Shown in pieces: positions 51,380-60,714 of a stretch of DNA of 64,000 nucleotides. The stretch is from Cyanidium caldarium (lineage: Eukaryota > Rhodophyta > Bangiophyceae > Cyanidiales > Cyanidiaceae): contig JANCYW010000012.1 in the NCBI GenBank assembly GCA_026184775.1, positions 248,001 through 312,000 of the forward strand, read 5' to 3'. How positions within the stretch are numbered: position 1 is the stretch's first letter; each line of letters begins with the position of its first letter. The notes beneath the pieces were generated by a model that was given only the letters and a program-made list of their open reading frames with translations, was not told where the DNA came from and ran no database searches. The position numbers and the translations under genes are program-made.

Positions 51380-53107
51380 ATGCCAACCGCTGCTCGCCTC
51401 GTGAAGAGGCGCGCGGGCTTCGTGATAGGTTCAGGGGGCACTTTGCACTACGATTGCCCTCGGAGTGTTCGCATCACGTACGCCTCTACTTTTAATCGCC
51501 TCACCACCATCTTTCGGGGACGACCGCCGGTTCACTCGCCGCCGCCCACGCGCCGCCCGTCCCATCCTGCCTCAGCGCGCTCCCGTCGCCTCGTTTTTTC
51601 CTCCTCTTCCTCTTCCTCCTCCTCTACGGAGCCGTGGAAACCGGGATCGTGGCGCCTCAAGCCCATTCACCAACAGCCCGAGTATCCGGATCGCGAGGCA
51701 TTGTCGCAAGTGGAACGGCGGTTGGCGCGCATGCCGCCGCTCATCTACCCCGGCGAGACGCGCAAGCTGTTGCAGCGCCTGGAGGCGGTCGGTCGCGGCG
51801 AGGCGTTTCTACTACAGGGCGGCGACTGTGCGGAGACGTTTGCCGACTTTTCGCCGCAGAAAGTGCACTCCACTTTCTGTACTCTCATCGGCCAGGCGAT
51901 CGCGCTGGCGCTGGCGTCCGGTCTGCCCATCGTGAAGATCGGCCGCATCGCCGGGCAGTTTGCCAAACCGCGCTCGCTGCCTCATGATGCCTCCGGTCTG
52001 CCGTCTTATCGCGGTGATATCGTGCACTCCGCCGAGCCCAATGCGCAGGCGCGCGTGCCCGACCCGGAGCGCCTCATCAAGGCGTACTCGCAGTCGGCGG
52101 CGGCGATGAATTTGATACGGGCGCTGGCCAAGTCCACCTCCTCCATGATGGACTGGCTGCAGCAGATGGAGATGCTGTTACGACGCCACGGCGCCCTGGA
52201 CACCCCGTTTGGCGCTCGCATGCACCAGTTCATGGAGGAGGTGGAGGATTCGCTGCGCTTTGTGCATGCGTGCGGCATCGACGAGAATTCCGGCTCGTTC
52301 ACCGAACCGGAGTTTTACACCTCGCACGAGGCGCTGTTGTTGAACTATGAAGAGGCGCTGACGCATCGCTTCGTGCGCAATATGCCGATATGGGAGGAGG
52401 AGGAGGAGGAGGTGCAGCTGGCCGCGGCGAGCCACGGGAGCGCCGCGGATGCATCCGGCACCTACTTCGCCACCAGTGCACATTTCATGTGGATCGGCGA
52501 GCGCACCCGACAGCTGGACGCGGCGCACGTGGAGTTTTTGCGCGGTATCGCCAACCCGGTGGGCATCAAGGCGTCCGCCAAGATGACTCCGCAGGAGTTG
52601 CTGACGCTGCTGGACGCGGTGAACCCGCAGAATGCGCTCGGTCGGGTCACCCTGATTACCCGCATGGGCGCCGATGGTATCGGGCGCGCGCTACCACCGT
52701 TGATGCGGGCGGTACAGCAGTACGGCCGACAAGTGGTGTGGTCGTGCGACCCGATGCACGGCAATACGGAGTCGGTGACCACGGCGTCGGGACGCACCTA
52801 CAAGACGCGCTACGTGGATGGGGTGCTGCGGGAGGTGCGCACCTTCTTCGACGTCGCTCACGCGGAAGGGTGCATCGCCGGCGGCCTGCACTTAGAGATG
52901 ACCGGCGAGGCGGTGACAGAATGTGTGGGCGGACTGGTGGGCGTCGACGTGAACGACCTCGACCAGCGCTACCGGTCCGCGTGCGACCCGCGACTGAATC
53001 AGGCGCAAGCGCTGGAGGTGGCGTTTGCGGTGGGAGAGCTGTTGCGGGCTCGCGAGCAGGCGCGACGGCATCGCGGCGCGCCCAACATCTGCGCCGCCGT
53101 GGGGTAG
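51380..53107 (+). CDS. Class II (plant-type) DAHP synthase
   Basis: DAHP synthase condenses phosphoenolpyruvate and erythrose-4-phosphate in the first step of the shikimate pathway, in the plastid. The 575-residue product has a basic N-terminal leader with a Ser9 run (about residues 73-82). It continues with KPIHQQPEYPD, LLQGGDCAETFADF with the metal-binding Cys, KIGRIAGQFAKPRS, a YTSHEALLLNYE-like TSHEALLLNYEEAL, SAHFMWIGERTRQLDAAHVEF, LITRMGADGI, WSCDPMHGNTE and HLEMTGEAVTECVGG. All are class II signatures. A charged insertion (EEEEEE and following, about 25 residues) sits just before SAHFMWIG, where relatives have a short loop. The stop is followed by a 200-base gap. Confidence 0.94.
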   Translation: MPTAARLVKRRAGFVIGSGGTLHYDCPRSVRITYASTFNRLTTIFRGRPPVHSPPPTRRPSHPASARSRRLVFSSSSSSSSSTEPWKPGSWRLKPIHQQPEYPDREALSQVERRLARMPPLIYPGETRKLLQRLEAVGRGEAFLLQGGDCAETFADFSPQKVHSTFCTLIGQAIALALASGLPIVKIGRIAGQFAKPRSLPHDASGLPSYRGDIVHSAEPNAQARVPDPERLIKAYSQSAAAMNLIRALAKSTSSMMDWLQQMEMLLRRHGALDTPFGARMHQFMEEVEDSLRFVHACGIDENSGSFTEPEFYTSHEALLLNYEEALTHRFVRNMPIWEEEEEEVQLAAASHGSAADASGTYFATSAHFMWIGERTRQLDAAHVEFLRGIANPVGIKASAKMTPQELLTLLDAVNPQNALGRVTLITRMGADGIGRALPPLMRAVQQYGRQVVWSCDPMHGNTESVTTASGRTYKTRYVDGVLREVRTFFDVAHAEGCIAGGLHLEMTGEAVTECVGGLVGVDVNDLDQRYRSACDPRLNQAQALEVAFAVGELLRAREQARRHRGAPNICAAVG

Positions 53108-53307
53108 GCGGAAAGCAGTGTACAGACATGGGTCCCTTTACATGACTATGGGGGGCACCGAACGGTACTGTACAGATCGACTGCCGTTACGCGTTTCAAT
53201 CGTAGATACAGCTGCAGTCGTGTCAGCCGGCGCCCGCTGCTGGCGATTCCTTTCACCGTAAACAATCCGGGGGAGCAGAGATGGGGCCGGCCCGACTTTC
53301 CGGGACT
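53108..53307. other. Convergent 3' spacer after DAHP synthase
   Basis: Two hundred bases lie between converging genes. TGTACAGA occurs twice (near 53119 and 53170). No RNA gene is visible. Confidence 0.35.
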
Positions 53308-53883
53308 TCATCGCTTTCGGGCCGACCCGCCCGTGTGGGCAGCCGCGTCGGCGGCGGGTATCAATCCCTGTTGCCGTCGCGACGCCTGGAAGTCGCGCAG
53401 TCCCTCCACCAGCAACATTCCGCCCACCGCGCACGGCACCAGCACCAGCAGTACCGTCAGCGGTGAACGGGTCCACAGCGTCGCGGTGGACACCACCGCC
53501 ACTCGCTCCAAGGCGTTGCCGGTGGCCACGCCCGCGGTCTGGACGATAGGCGGTGGTGTCGCCGAGGCCACTCGCGGGCTATGACTCTCCAGCAGCTGGG
53601 TGACCCAGGCGCCCGCGGTCGTCGACGACCCACCGGCGGATTCCGCCCCCGCCCCCTCCAACCGCAACACCTTCATCGGGGTGCTCCACATGCGCGCCAT
53701 CCAACCCAACACCGCCGCCGGCAGCACCAGCCACGGAGAGAACGGCGAGAGCGGGTCCACAGCGTCAGTGAGAGGCAGCGGAGGCGACACGGTGGCGGCC
53801 AAGCGCGGCGCACAAACCGCGGTCATCCCCGTTGAACGCGACATCCACCGACTTCGACGCACCATGGAAGGCTGGACAGCCAT
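53308..53883 (-). CDS. Unknown protein with two membrane segments
   Basis: The 191-residue frame starts MAVQPSMVRRSRWMSRSTG, a basic, Ser-rich leader that could direct it to plastid or mitochondrion. It has a hydrophobic segment PWLVLPAAVLGWMARMW near residue 50 and another, LTVLLVLVPCAVGGMLLVEGL, near residue 142. Between them is a Ser/Thr/Ala-rich stretch. The tail is basic with GLIPAADAAA. I recognise no family. Coding is supported only by the two well-formed membrane helices and the position between converging and tandem genes. Confidence 0.45.
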   Translation of the reverse strand: MAVQPSMVRRSRWMSRSTGMTAVCAPRLAATVSPPLPLTDAVDPLSPFSPWLVLPAAVLGWMARMWSTPMKVLRLEGAGAESAGGSSTTAGAWVTQLLESHSPRVASATPPPIVQTAGVATGNALERVAVVSTATLWTRSPLTVLLVLVPCAVGGMLLVEGLRDFQASRRQQGLIPAADAAAHTGGSARKR

Positions 53884-54148
53884 GATCACCAGGGTTTGAA
53901 GAGATGGGGGTTGAGGGGAAGCGGTGACAGGTGATGGAACTCGATCGATCAGGGCGATGGGGGTCGGGAAACGTCGTCGGGGACAACAATCGAAAAGCGG
54001 GACGCGAAAGCGAAAACCGACGTGGACGAAACCGTTACGAATCTATCATTTCGTCACGCGCGTGACGGAACTGCGAATTTAGCGTCGCAGCCACGTGGAG
54101 ACCGCATCGACACACGCCGGAGTCCTTTGTGCGGGAGCGAACGGGTCA
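53884..54148. other. Spacer upstream of the unknown membrane protein
   Basis: About 265 bases between two leftward genes, the ABC transporter stop and the membrane protein start. It contains CGATCGATC near 53942 and no sign of a gene. Confidence 0.3.
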
Positions 54149-56206
54149 TCACGGGGCACGCTCAGACGCCCGCCGGGTGCCCTCCATCTCGCCATTTTCC
54201 ACCGTCTTTTCCTCTCCCCGTGTTTCCTTTTCCATGTTCTGCACCTGCGCCGCCCACATCTCTTTGTAACGCCCGTGCTCCCGCGCCAACAGTTGCTGAT
54301 GCGTGCCCCTCTCGACAATCTCCCCGCCCTCGCTCAGCACCAGAATCTCGTCCGCATGCACCACGGTGGACAACCGGTGCGCCACCATAACGGTCGTCCG
54401 GCCGGCACACACCTCCCGTAAATTGGCCTGAATGGCCTTTTCGGTGGCGGTGTCCAACGCCGCGGTGGCCTCGTCCAACGCCAGGATCACCGGATTCTTC
54501 AGGATGGCGCGCGCGATGGCCACCCGCTGCTTCTCCCCGCCACTGAGCCGCAAACCGCGCTCGCCCACCAGGGTATCGTAACCGGCTGGCAGGCTAGCAA
54601 TAAAGTGGTGGATGTGAGCGGCTCGGGCGGCCGCCTCCACGTCCTCCATGCGCACCGCCTCCGGATCCACACTGTACGCGATATTGTAGCGAATGGTGTC
54701 GTTAAAGAGCACCGTGTCCTGCGCCACCACCCCGATGGCCCGGCGCACGCTCTCCTGCCGCACCTGCGCTACATCCTGCCCGTCGATCAGTATCTGGCCG
54801 TGCTGCGGGTCGTAGAGCCGGAACAGCAGTCGCAGGAGGGTGGACTTGCCGGCGCCCGACGGCCCCACAATGGCCAGCGTGCCCCGCGGTGGCAACCGGA
54901 AGGAGATGTGACGCACGCCGCTGGTCGACTTGGCGGCATCGCCGGTCGCCGCCGCCGCCGCCACGTACTCGAACGACACGTCCCGAAACTCGATCTCTCC
55001 TTGGGCGCACTGCAAGTCGGGCGCGCCCGGCACATCCCGCACCGCCGACTCGTTGGCCAGCAGCCGCATCAGTTTCTCCAGGTCGGTCACCGCACGCACG
55101 ATTTGACGGTACGCAGTGCCCAACCAACGCAACGGCTGATACAACTGCAGAATGTACGCGTTCACCATCACCAGATCGCCGGGCGTCATCACGCCCTGCA
55201 CCACCCGGTACGTGGCCAGCAACATGGAGGCGCCCACGCCCGCACAGATAATCACCGACTGGCCCGAGTTGAGAATGCCCAGCGTAGCCTGCAGCGTGCG
55301 TTCGCTCTCTTGCAGCGCCTGATACACCTCCGAATATCGCGCCACCTCCCGGCGCTCGGCGGCGAACAGTTTGACGGTCTCGTAGTTGAGCAGGCTGTCT
55401 ACCATGCGCGACTCGGCCAGATTATCGCGTTCATTGTACAGTTTGCGGTGGGCGGCTCGCCACTCGGTGGTCACTTTGCTGTACACCGCGTATACCAGCA
55501 CCGAAGCGAACACCACCAGCGCAATGGCCGCGCTGCCCATGGAGAAGAACACCGACACCACCATCAACAACTCCACCAGCGTCGGCAACAGGTTGAACAC
55601 CGCCACCGATAACAAGTCGGTCAGCGAGTTGATGCCACGGTCCATCACCCGCAACACCTCGCCGGTCTGGCGGTGCAGGTGGAACTCCACCGACAGCGCG
55701 TGCAGGTGCGCAAAGGTGACGAGGGCGATGCTGCGCGTCGCCGCCTGCGACACTGCCAACCACGTCAACCGCTGCACGTCATTGAACAGCTGCACACCGA
55801 AGCGTGACACGGCGTACAGGACGGTATAGGTGACGGCGCGGTGCACTTGGGCCGGCTGCAGCGGCGCGCCCATCAGCGCGTCGATCACATTCTTCAGGGC
55901 GATGGGCGCGAACAGATTCAGCGCCTTGCTCAACAACGTCTCCACCAGAGACAGCGCCACGTAACCGCGCACCCGCCACGATTCCGGCCACACGAACGGG
56001 AGCACGATGCGGAGGAGCAGTTTGTAGGAGAGCGACGGGTCGGTGACGTGCTTGTCCAGCGCGAAGATGCGGCGAACGCGCTGTACCTCGGAAGCGTCGG
56101 TGTCGAAAGAATTGACAGCGGCGACATTCAATGGCACACCCTGTTCTACATCTATGGAGTCGATCGCGGTACGAGTCATGCGTCGGTTATCTCTCAGCCT
56201 TCTCAT
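54149..56206 (-). CDS. ATM1/HMT1-type ABC half-transporter (ABCB6/7 group)
   Basis: The 685-residue product is a half-size ABC exporter of the group that includes mitochondrial Atm1/ABCB7 (glutathione-sulfur export for Fe-S cluster assembly) and HMT1/ABCB6. Group features are FHLHRQTGEVLRVMDRGINSL, the KLYNERDNLAESRMVDSLLNYETVKLFAAE segment and LYQPLRWLGTAYRQIVRAVTDLEKL. The nucleotide-binding domain has Walker A GPSGAGKST, Q-loop VVAQDTVLFNDTIRYNIAY, LSGGEKQR, Walker B ILALDEATAALD and the H-loop AHRLST. RYNIAY favours the HMT1 side. No mitochondrial presequence is apparent at either ATG (56206, 56179), so vacuolar or another membrane is possible. Family membership is sure, sub-branch is not. 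Confidence 0.9.
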   Translation of the reverse strand: MRRLRDNRRMTRTAIDSIDVEQGVPLNVAAVNSFDTDASEVQRVRRIFALDKHVTDPSLSYKLLLRIVLPFVWPESWRVRGYVALSLVETLLSKALNLFAPIALKNVIDALMGAPLQPAQVHRAVTYTVLYAVSRFGVQLFNDVQRLTWLAVSQAATRSIALVTFAHLHALSVEFHLHRQTGEVLRVMDRGINSLTDLLSVAVFNLLPTLVELLMVVSVFFSMGSAAIALVVFASVLVYAVYSKVTTEWRAAHRKLYNERDNLAESRMVDSLLNYETVKLFAAERREVARYSEVYQALQESERTLQATLGILNSGQSVIICAGVGASMLLATYRVVQGVMTPGDLVMVNAYILQLYQPLRWLGTAYRQIVRAVTDLEKLMRLLANESAVRDVPGAPDLQCAQGEIEFRDVSFEYVAAAAATGDAAKSTSGVRHISFRLPPRGTLAIVGPSGAGKSTLLRLLFRLYDPQHGQILIDGQDVAQVRQESVRRAIGVVAQDTVLFNDTIRYNIAYSVDPEAVRMEDVEAAARAAHIHHFIASLPAGYDTLVGERGLRLSGGEKQRVAIARAILKNPVILALDEATAALDTATEKAIQANLREVCAGRTTVMVAHRLSTVVHADEILVLSEGGEIVERGTHQQLLAREHGRYKEMWAAQVQNMEKETRGEEKTVENGEMEGTRRASERAP

Positions 56207-56808
56207 CCGGGCCTCCTCGACGTCGCCATGGAGCACCGCCGGCGTCTCACACAGCGGAAACGTCACGCCTTTGCGGGGTCGGAACGCGATCGGATGAGCG
56301 CGATCGGGAGATTCCGTCGTTGCGCGTTGCCGTTCGCGGCTCGGGGCGCGCGGGTTCGGTGTTCACACGACGCCCCTCGCGGGTGACTCGTTCACCGCTC
56401 TGTTGTCCGCCAACACCAGTACAAGGGGTGTGGTGCCCGTGAAGGGCAGCAGTAACAGCGACGCGAAGGTGCCGACCGAGCCGGATTGACGGCTGCGGTG
56501 GTGAGCGGGGTATCTCGCCTCGGGCGGGGGAGCGCCCAGTACGCGTTGGCGGGAGAAGCCCGCTGAGAACGTTCGCTGCGACGAGCCATTCACTTGTCCC
56601 TCACTCTCTGGGGATGCTGCCAGACGCCGCCCGACAGGCGTTTGTCAGCGTCGGTTGGGGCGGGTGCCGGAGCACGCGAGCCCGGTCGGGGTGCCAGCGC
56701 CAGACGACCCTATTATCGCATGCACAGGAGCCCGTTCACCGCGAGCGCGGCGAATCGCTTCCGGTCCCGAGCAGCGCGTGGTGGCCGTGGGGGCGTCCTG
56801 GAGTGAAC
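56207..56808. promoter_or_regulatory. Bidirectional spacer ABC transporter / RSH with CACTTGTC
   Basis: About 600 bases between divergent starts. CACTTGTC occurs at 56591-56598 followed by a pyrimidine-rich CCCTCACTCTCTGG. The rightward frame is open from about 56614 but its first well-placed ATG is 56809. No gene is seen on either strand. Confidence 0.4.
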
Positions 56809-58674
56809 ATGCCAACCGCCACCACCGGAACGGCAGACCGGGCAGCGCACCACATACCCGTGGCCCCGGTCACCTTGGCCATGCGGCGTTCGCGTCGACC
56901 GGGCGTGTTGCTGCGCAACACCTCCACTCGCCACCCGATGACGTCGTCCGCCACCATTCGACCGTCGGCAATGCCATATCCGGAAACAGTTGCGTCATCG
57001 CCGGAGCCGCGCACCACCGTATCCGTTCAGTCGCTGCCCGCGCACGTGGACGAGTTGCTGTTGCATATGACGCCGCGCGCGCAGTATCTGGGACCGGTAG
57101 GCGTGACCCTGCTCAAGCTGGCGCTAGAGCTGGCTTGCCAGCGGGCCATGCACAGTTCGTCGCCGCCGGATGCCATTCTCGCCGAGGATGCCGCGAGCCG
57201 GCCCAGCTGGCACGCGCACTGGGCGCGGGCGCGCGCCATGCTCGATACGGTCACCGAGCTGCAGATGGATCTGGATTTGGTGTTGGCAGCGGCGTTGCGC
57301 GGCTCGCGCGTATCTGCGTCGGAGATCCGTCGCGAGTTTGGCAGTGCCGTGGCCGACTTGCTGGAGCAGGAACAGTCGATTCAGAATGTGCTGCGGGCGG
57401 CCACGGTGCACGCCGATGCCACCGGCCTGCGGCAATTGGTGTTGACGCTAGCGCGGGATTGGCGAGCCATCGCGCTGCACCTGGCGGACGCTCTGTATGA
57501 TATGCGACTGGCAGCGGTGTTGGATGCCACCGAGCCGGTACCGGACTTGTCGAGCTCGCACTCGCTGCTGCGGTCGACGACGCCGGGCGATGGGGTGTTG
57601 CAGGCGCGCAAGGCTCGCGCCAGCACCGCACCCGACATGTTGGCGCTGCGGGTGCTGGAGGTGTACTCGCCGCTGGCGCACCAACTGGGCATGTTCTATA
57701 TTCAGACCGAACTGGAGGAGTTGGCCTTTCTGCACCTGTTCCCGGCGGAGGGCGCGTTGCTGCGTCGCGAGGTCGGCGAGCGCTTCGAGGCGTGTGCCGC
57801 GCTCTTGGATGCCGCTCGCTGCGATGTCGAGCGGGCGCTGGTGCAGGATGCGCGCATTCAGCGCCGCGCCTCCGGGTGGCAAGTGCGCGGCCGCGTCAAG
57901 GGGCTCTACTCGACGTATCGCAAGGTGGTGCGCGAGCGGCGCGCCGTGGACGACGTTCTGGATCTGTTGGCGCTGCGCGTGGTGGTGACGCCGCGCCGCG
58001 CAGAGGACGAGATCGACCTCTGTTACGACGTCATGGAGTGCATTGAACAGCGGTGGCCGGTGCTGTTGGATCGCCGCAAGGACTTTATTCGACAGCCGAA
58101 GCCGAACGGGTATCAGAGCTTGCACTCGACGCTGTGCATTGACGGGTGGCCGTTCGAGTTGCAGGTGCGCTCGGAACGGATGCATCGCCTGGCCGAGTAT
58201 GGACGCGCAGCGCACTGGTTGTACAAGTACCGTGGAGGCCGGCCTGCGGCCGTGCAGCGGACGCACCCGCGATCGAGTGGCGAGTTCGAGTTTGCCGCGT
58301 CGACTTCACCGAGTGCACCGCCTGGCAGGATGCCGGCCGAAGAAGTGGTGCTGGATGATGCGGTGACCGCCACGCTGGATTCGCACACTCGATATCTGAT
58401 GGCGCTGCGGCACCAGATTGTGTCGTTGCAGCGGTCGGTCGTGGTGGTGGTGGATGCGGATACGGGTCAGTTGTTGCATTTACCGCTCGGGGCCACGCTG
58501 GCCGACGCTGGCGCGTTTGATACCATCAACGGGCGATGGGCGCGCGCGGACACCCCGCTGCACACCGGCGACCGCATCGCCTGCATCTTGCGCTGCCGCC
58601 TGCGGGACGAGAGTTCCGGCCGGGCGACGGCGACCGCCACCCGCTCGGCCTCAATGCTGTTACCTCCCGCCTGA
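56809..58674 (+). CDS. RelA/SpoT homologue (RSH), synthetase-type with degenerate HD domain
   Basis: RSH enzymes make or degrade (p)ppGpp; in algae and plants they act mainly in the plastid. The 621-residue frame opens with a Thr/Arg/Ser-rich leader (MPTATTGTADR, then MRRSRRPGVLLRNTSTRHP). The HD hydrolase region at about 95-200 keeps the fold (SEIRREFGSAVADLLEQ, DALYDMRLAAV) but where LHDVVEDT-type residues belong it reads LAAALRGS, so hydrolysis should be lost. The synthetase domain is well kept: RVKGLYSTYRKVV near 360, VLDLLALRVVV, PNGYQSLHSTL near 433 and ELQVRSERMHRLAEYGRAAHWLYK near 450. A TGS-like end (VVVVVDADTGQLLHLPLGATLADA) follows. A start at an upstream codon cannot be excluded. 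Confidence 0.88.
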   Translation: MPTATTGTADRAAHHIPVAPVTLAMRRSRRPGVLLRNTSTRHPMTSSATIRPSAMPYPETVASSPEPRTTVSVQSLPAHVDELLLHMTPRAQYLGPVGVTLLKLALELACQRAMHSSSPPDAILAEDAASRPSWHAHWARARAMLDTVTELQMDLDLVLAAALRGSRVSASEIRREFGSAVADLLEQEQSIQNVLRAATVHADATGLRQLVLTLARDWRAIALHLADALYDMRLAAVLDATEPVPDLSSSHSLLRSTTPGDGVLQARKARASTAPDMLALRVLEVYSPLAHQLGMFYIQTELEELAFLHLFPAEGALLRREVGERFEACAALLDAARCDVERALVQDARIQRRASGWQVRGRVKGLYSTYRKVVRERRAVDDVLDLLALRVVVTPRRAEDEIDLCYDVMECIEQRWPVLLDRRKDFIRQPKPNGYQSLHSTLCIDGWPFELQVRSERMHRLAEYGRAAHWLYKYRGGRPAAVQRTHPRSSGEFEFAASTSPSAPPGRMPAEEVVLDDAVTATLDSHTRYLMALRHQIVSLQRSVVVVVDADTGQLLHLPLGATLADAGAFDTINGRWARADTPLHTGDRIACILRCRLRDESSGRATATATRSASMLLPPA

Positions 58675-58726
58675 CGCCCATGCCCCCGTCGCGGTGCCGC
58701 GTCGAACAGCATTCTCTGTATAGCGT

Positions 58727-59986
58727 CTACTGCGAGCTGCTCAGCTGCACAGTCAACCGAACCCGCTTCTGCATATCCGGCCCGCGTATCACCTCCAACT
58801 CCACCCGCTGACCCGGTTTCTTCTGCTCGAGAATCCTAAACAGATCCGCCTCGTTGCGCACCCGCTCGCCATCCATGCCGACGATGATATCGCCCAGCTC
58901 CAGTTGGCCGAACGTGCGGCGCGTACCGCGCAGACCCGCTTTGGCTGCCTCACTATTGGACGGTACCTCCAGCACCAACACGCCCTCCTTGATGCCCAGG
59001 AATTGCGCCTGGTTGCTCTCCAGGTACGAGATACCGATCACCGGCCGCGTCACTTTGCCGAACTTGATCAGCGTCTCCACCACCGTCTTGAGGGTGTCGA
59101 CCGGGATGGCGAAACCGACCCCGGCACTGGCACCGCTCGGCGAGTAGATGGCGGTGGTCATGCCGATCAGCCGTCCGGACGAGTCCAACAGCGGTCCGCC
59201 CGAGTTGCCCGGGTTGATGGCGCTATCGGTCTGTAGCACGTTGCTGATGGGGCGGCCGCTCGGCGACGGGATCTCGCGCCCCAGCCCACTCACGATGCCC
59301 TGCGTGAGCGTCTCGTTCAGACCGAACGGGTTGCCGATGGCATAGGCGCGCTGGCCCACTTTCACGTTGGACGAGGTGCCGACCACGATGGGGCGCAGTC
59401 GGTCGCGCGGCGCCTCGATGCGCAACACCGCGATATCCTTGTCGGCGTCGTAGCCGACCAGTTTCGCCGAATACGACTGGCCGTCGGCCATGGTCACCCG
59501 CGCTGCTTCGGCGTTGCGCACCACGTGATAGTTGGTGACCACGTGGCCCTGCGTATCCCACACGAAACCGGAGCCGGTACCCGCGGGTATCTCCAGGATG
59601 TTGAGCGAGGTCAGGTCCCTTCGTTCGACCAGCGTGGTCACCAGCAACACCGAGTCGCGGTTGCGCTCGAACAGCTGCACCGTGGCCTGTTCCTCGGCGG
59701 TGAGCGACGAGGGCGGCGTCAGCGGCGTCGACGGCGCCGGCTCGGGCGCCGTCAAGGTGGTGCCGCGTTCCGCCAGCGCCAGCCAGTGCGGGGTGTAATG
59801 CGCCAGCGTCCAGCCCAGTGCGCCAGCGGCTACCACTGCGACGGCCACATTGCGCACTTTTCGGAAGGGTGACGGGGACGAGGAGGCCAGGCCGCGCAAG
59901 TGTCGGCCGTTGTGGTGGTCGCTGGCCGAGGCACGGCGGAATCGTGCTTGCCGCGGTGAGCGCGGCGCTGCCACCTGCACAAACAT
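58727..59986 (-). CDS. DEG1-like (HtrA/DegP) serine protease, plastid
   Basis: The 419-residue product is an HtrA-type protease of the plastid DEG1 branch, which in plants degrades damaged photosystem II proteins in the thylakoid lumen. The triad is complete: His in TNYHVV near residue 152, Asp in DADKDIAVLRI near 180, Ser in INPGNSGGPLL near 260. A single PDZ domain at about 300-410 contains LELGDIIVGMDGERV. The N-terminus MFVQVAAPRSPRQARFRR is a transit peptide with Phe at position 2. A hydrophobic stretch follows (VAVAVVAAGALGWTLAHY), which gives a bipartite lumenal signal. Length fits DEG1 (about 440). Convergent with RSH (52 bases). Confidence 0.93.
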   Translation of the reverse strand: MFVQVAAPRSPRQARFRRASASDHHNGRHLRGLASSSPSPFRKVRNVAVAVVAAGALGWTLAHYTPHWLALAERGTTLTAPEPAPSTPLTPPSSLTAEEQATVQLFERNRDSVLLVTTLVERRDLTSLNILEIPAGTGSGFVWDTQGHVVTNYHVVRNAEAARVTMADGQSYSAKLVGYDADKDIAVLRIEAPRDRLRPIVVGTSSNVKVGQRAYAIGNPFGLNETLTQGIVSGLGREIPSPSGRPISNVLQTDSAINPGNSGGPLLDSSGRLIGMTTAIYSPSGASAGVGFAIPVDTLKTVVETLIKFGKVTRPVIGISYLESNQAQFLGIKEGVLVLEVPSNSEAAKAGLRGTRRTFGQLELGDIIVGMDGERVRNEADLFRILEQKKPGQRVELEVIRGPDMQKRVRLTVQLSSSQ

Positions 59987-60714
59987 AGTGGAGGTGCCGA
60001 TGCGACGGGCAAGGGAGTTGCTGGTACCGGTGGCTGCTCTCTACGGTGGAAACGGATCTTCTCGGAGCAGTACAACGTTGTGATTCACCTGCGAGAGACT
60101 GAGTCCGGGTCGTGAGCTGAACGCCCGTCCGGTGCGCTCACGGCATGGAGAATCCCCTCTGCCCGGGGAGGGAATAGGAGGACGGTGCGAGATAACCTAC
60201 CACCTGGACGTGAGAGGGGAGTGCACAGAAGAGTGCAGGTTGAGAACGTGGTGCAAGACAGGGCTGCAGCGTCGTCAGCAAGTGTGACCGTGGCCGATCA
60301 CCCTCAGACCAAACGAAAGCCGTCGAACACAAGGCCACGGAGACTCCTTAGTGTGCTGGCGGCGTCGTTTCTCTGAGACCGCACGACTGCCGAGTGAGTA
60401 TCCACCGCCGGCCGCGCACCACCGTGCGTCGGTGCTCGGCCGCCCACCTCTCTCCTCCAAACGAACTCCACGCCTGCCGCATGCTCCCCTTCACCTTGCA
60501 GCTGCGGTTCCACTCTTGTCGATTGTAACCCTCACTTCTCCTCTATGCCTCTCTCTTCCCCGCACACTCACCACTTGACACACCGTATGCTTCCCCGCAT
60601 TCTGTGTTGCGCGCACATTCCGCGCACGCGAACGTGCCATCGCCGACGTCGGGCAGACGGCGTCCCTGTCTCTTGCGTTGGGCCGCACGGAACGGTCACC
60701 GTGTGAACACCGCA
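59987..60714. promoter_or_regulatory. Long bidirectional spacer DEG1 / ALB3
   Basis: At about 730 bases this is the longest gene-free stretch here. The right half (60420-60600) is strongly pyrimidine-rich (CCTCTCTCCTCC, CTCTCTTCCCC) on the plus strand, as in other leaders. Short frames exist but none has supporting features, and I find no tRNA-like fold. Confidence 0.4.
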
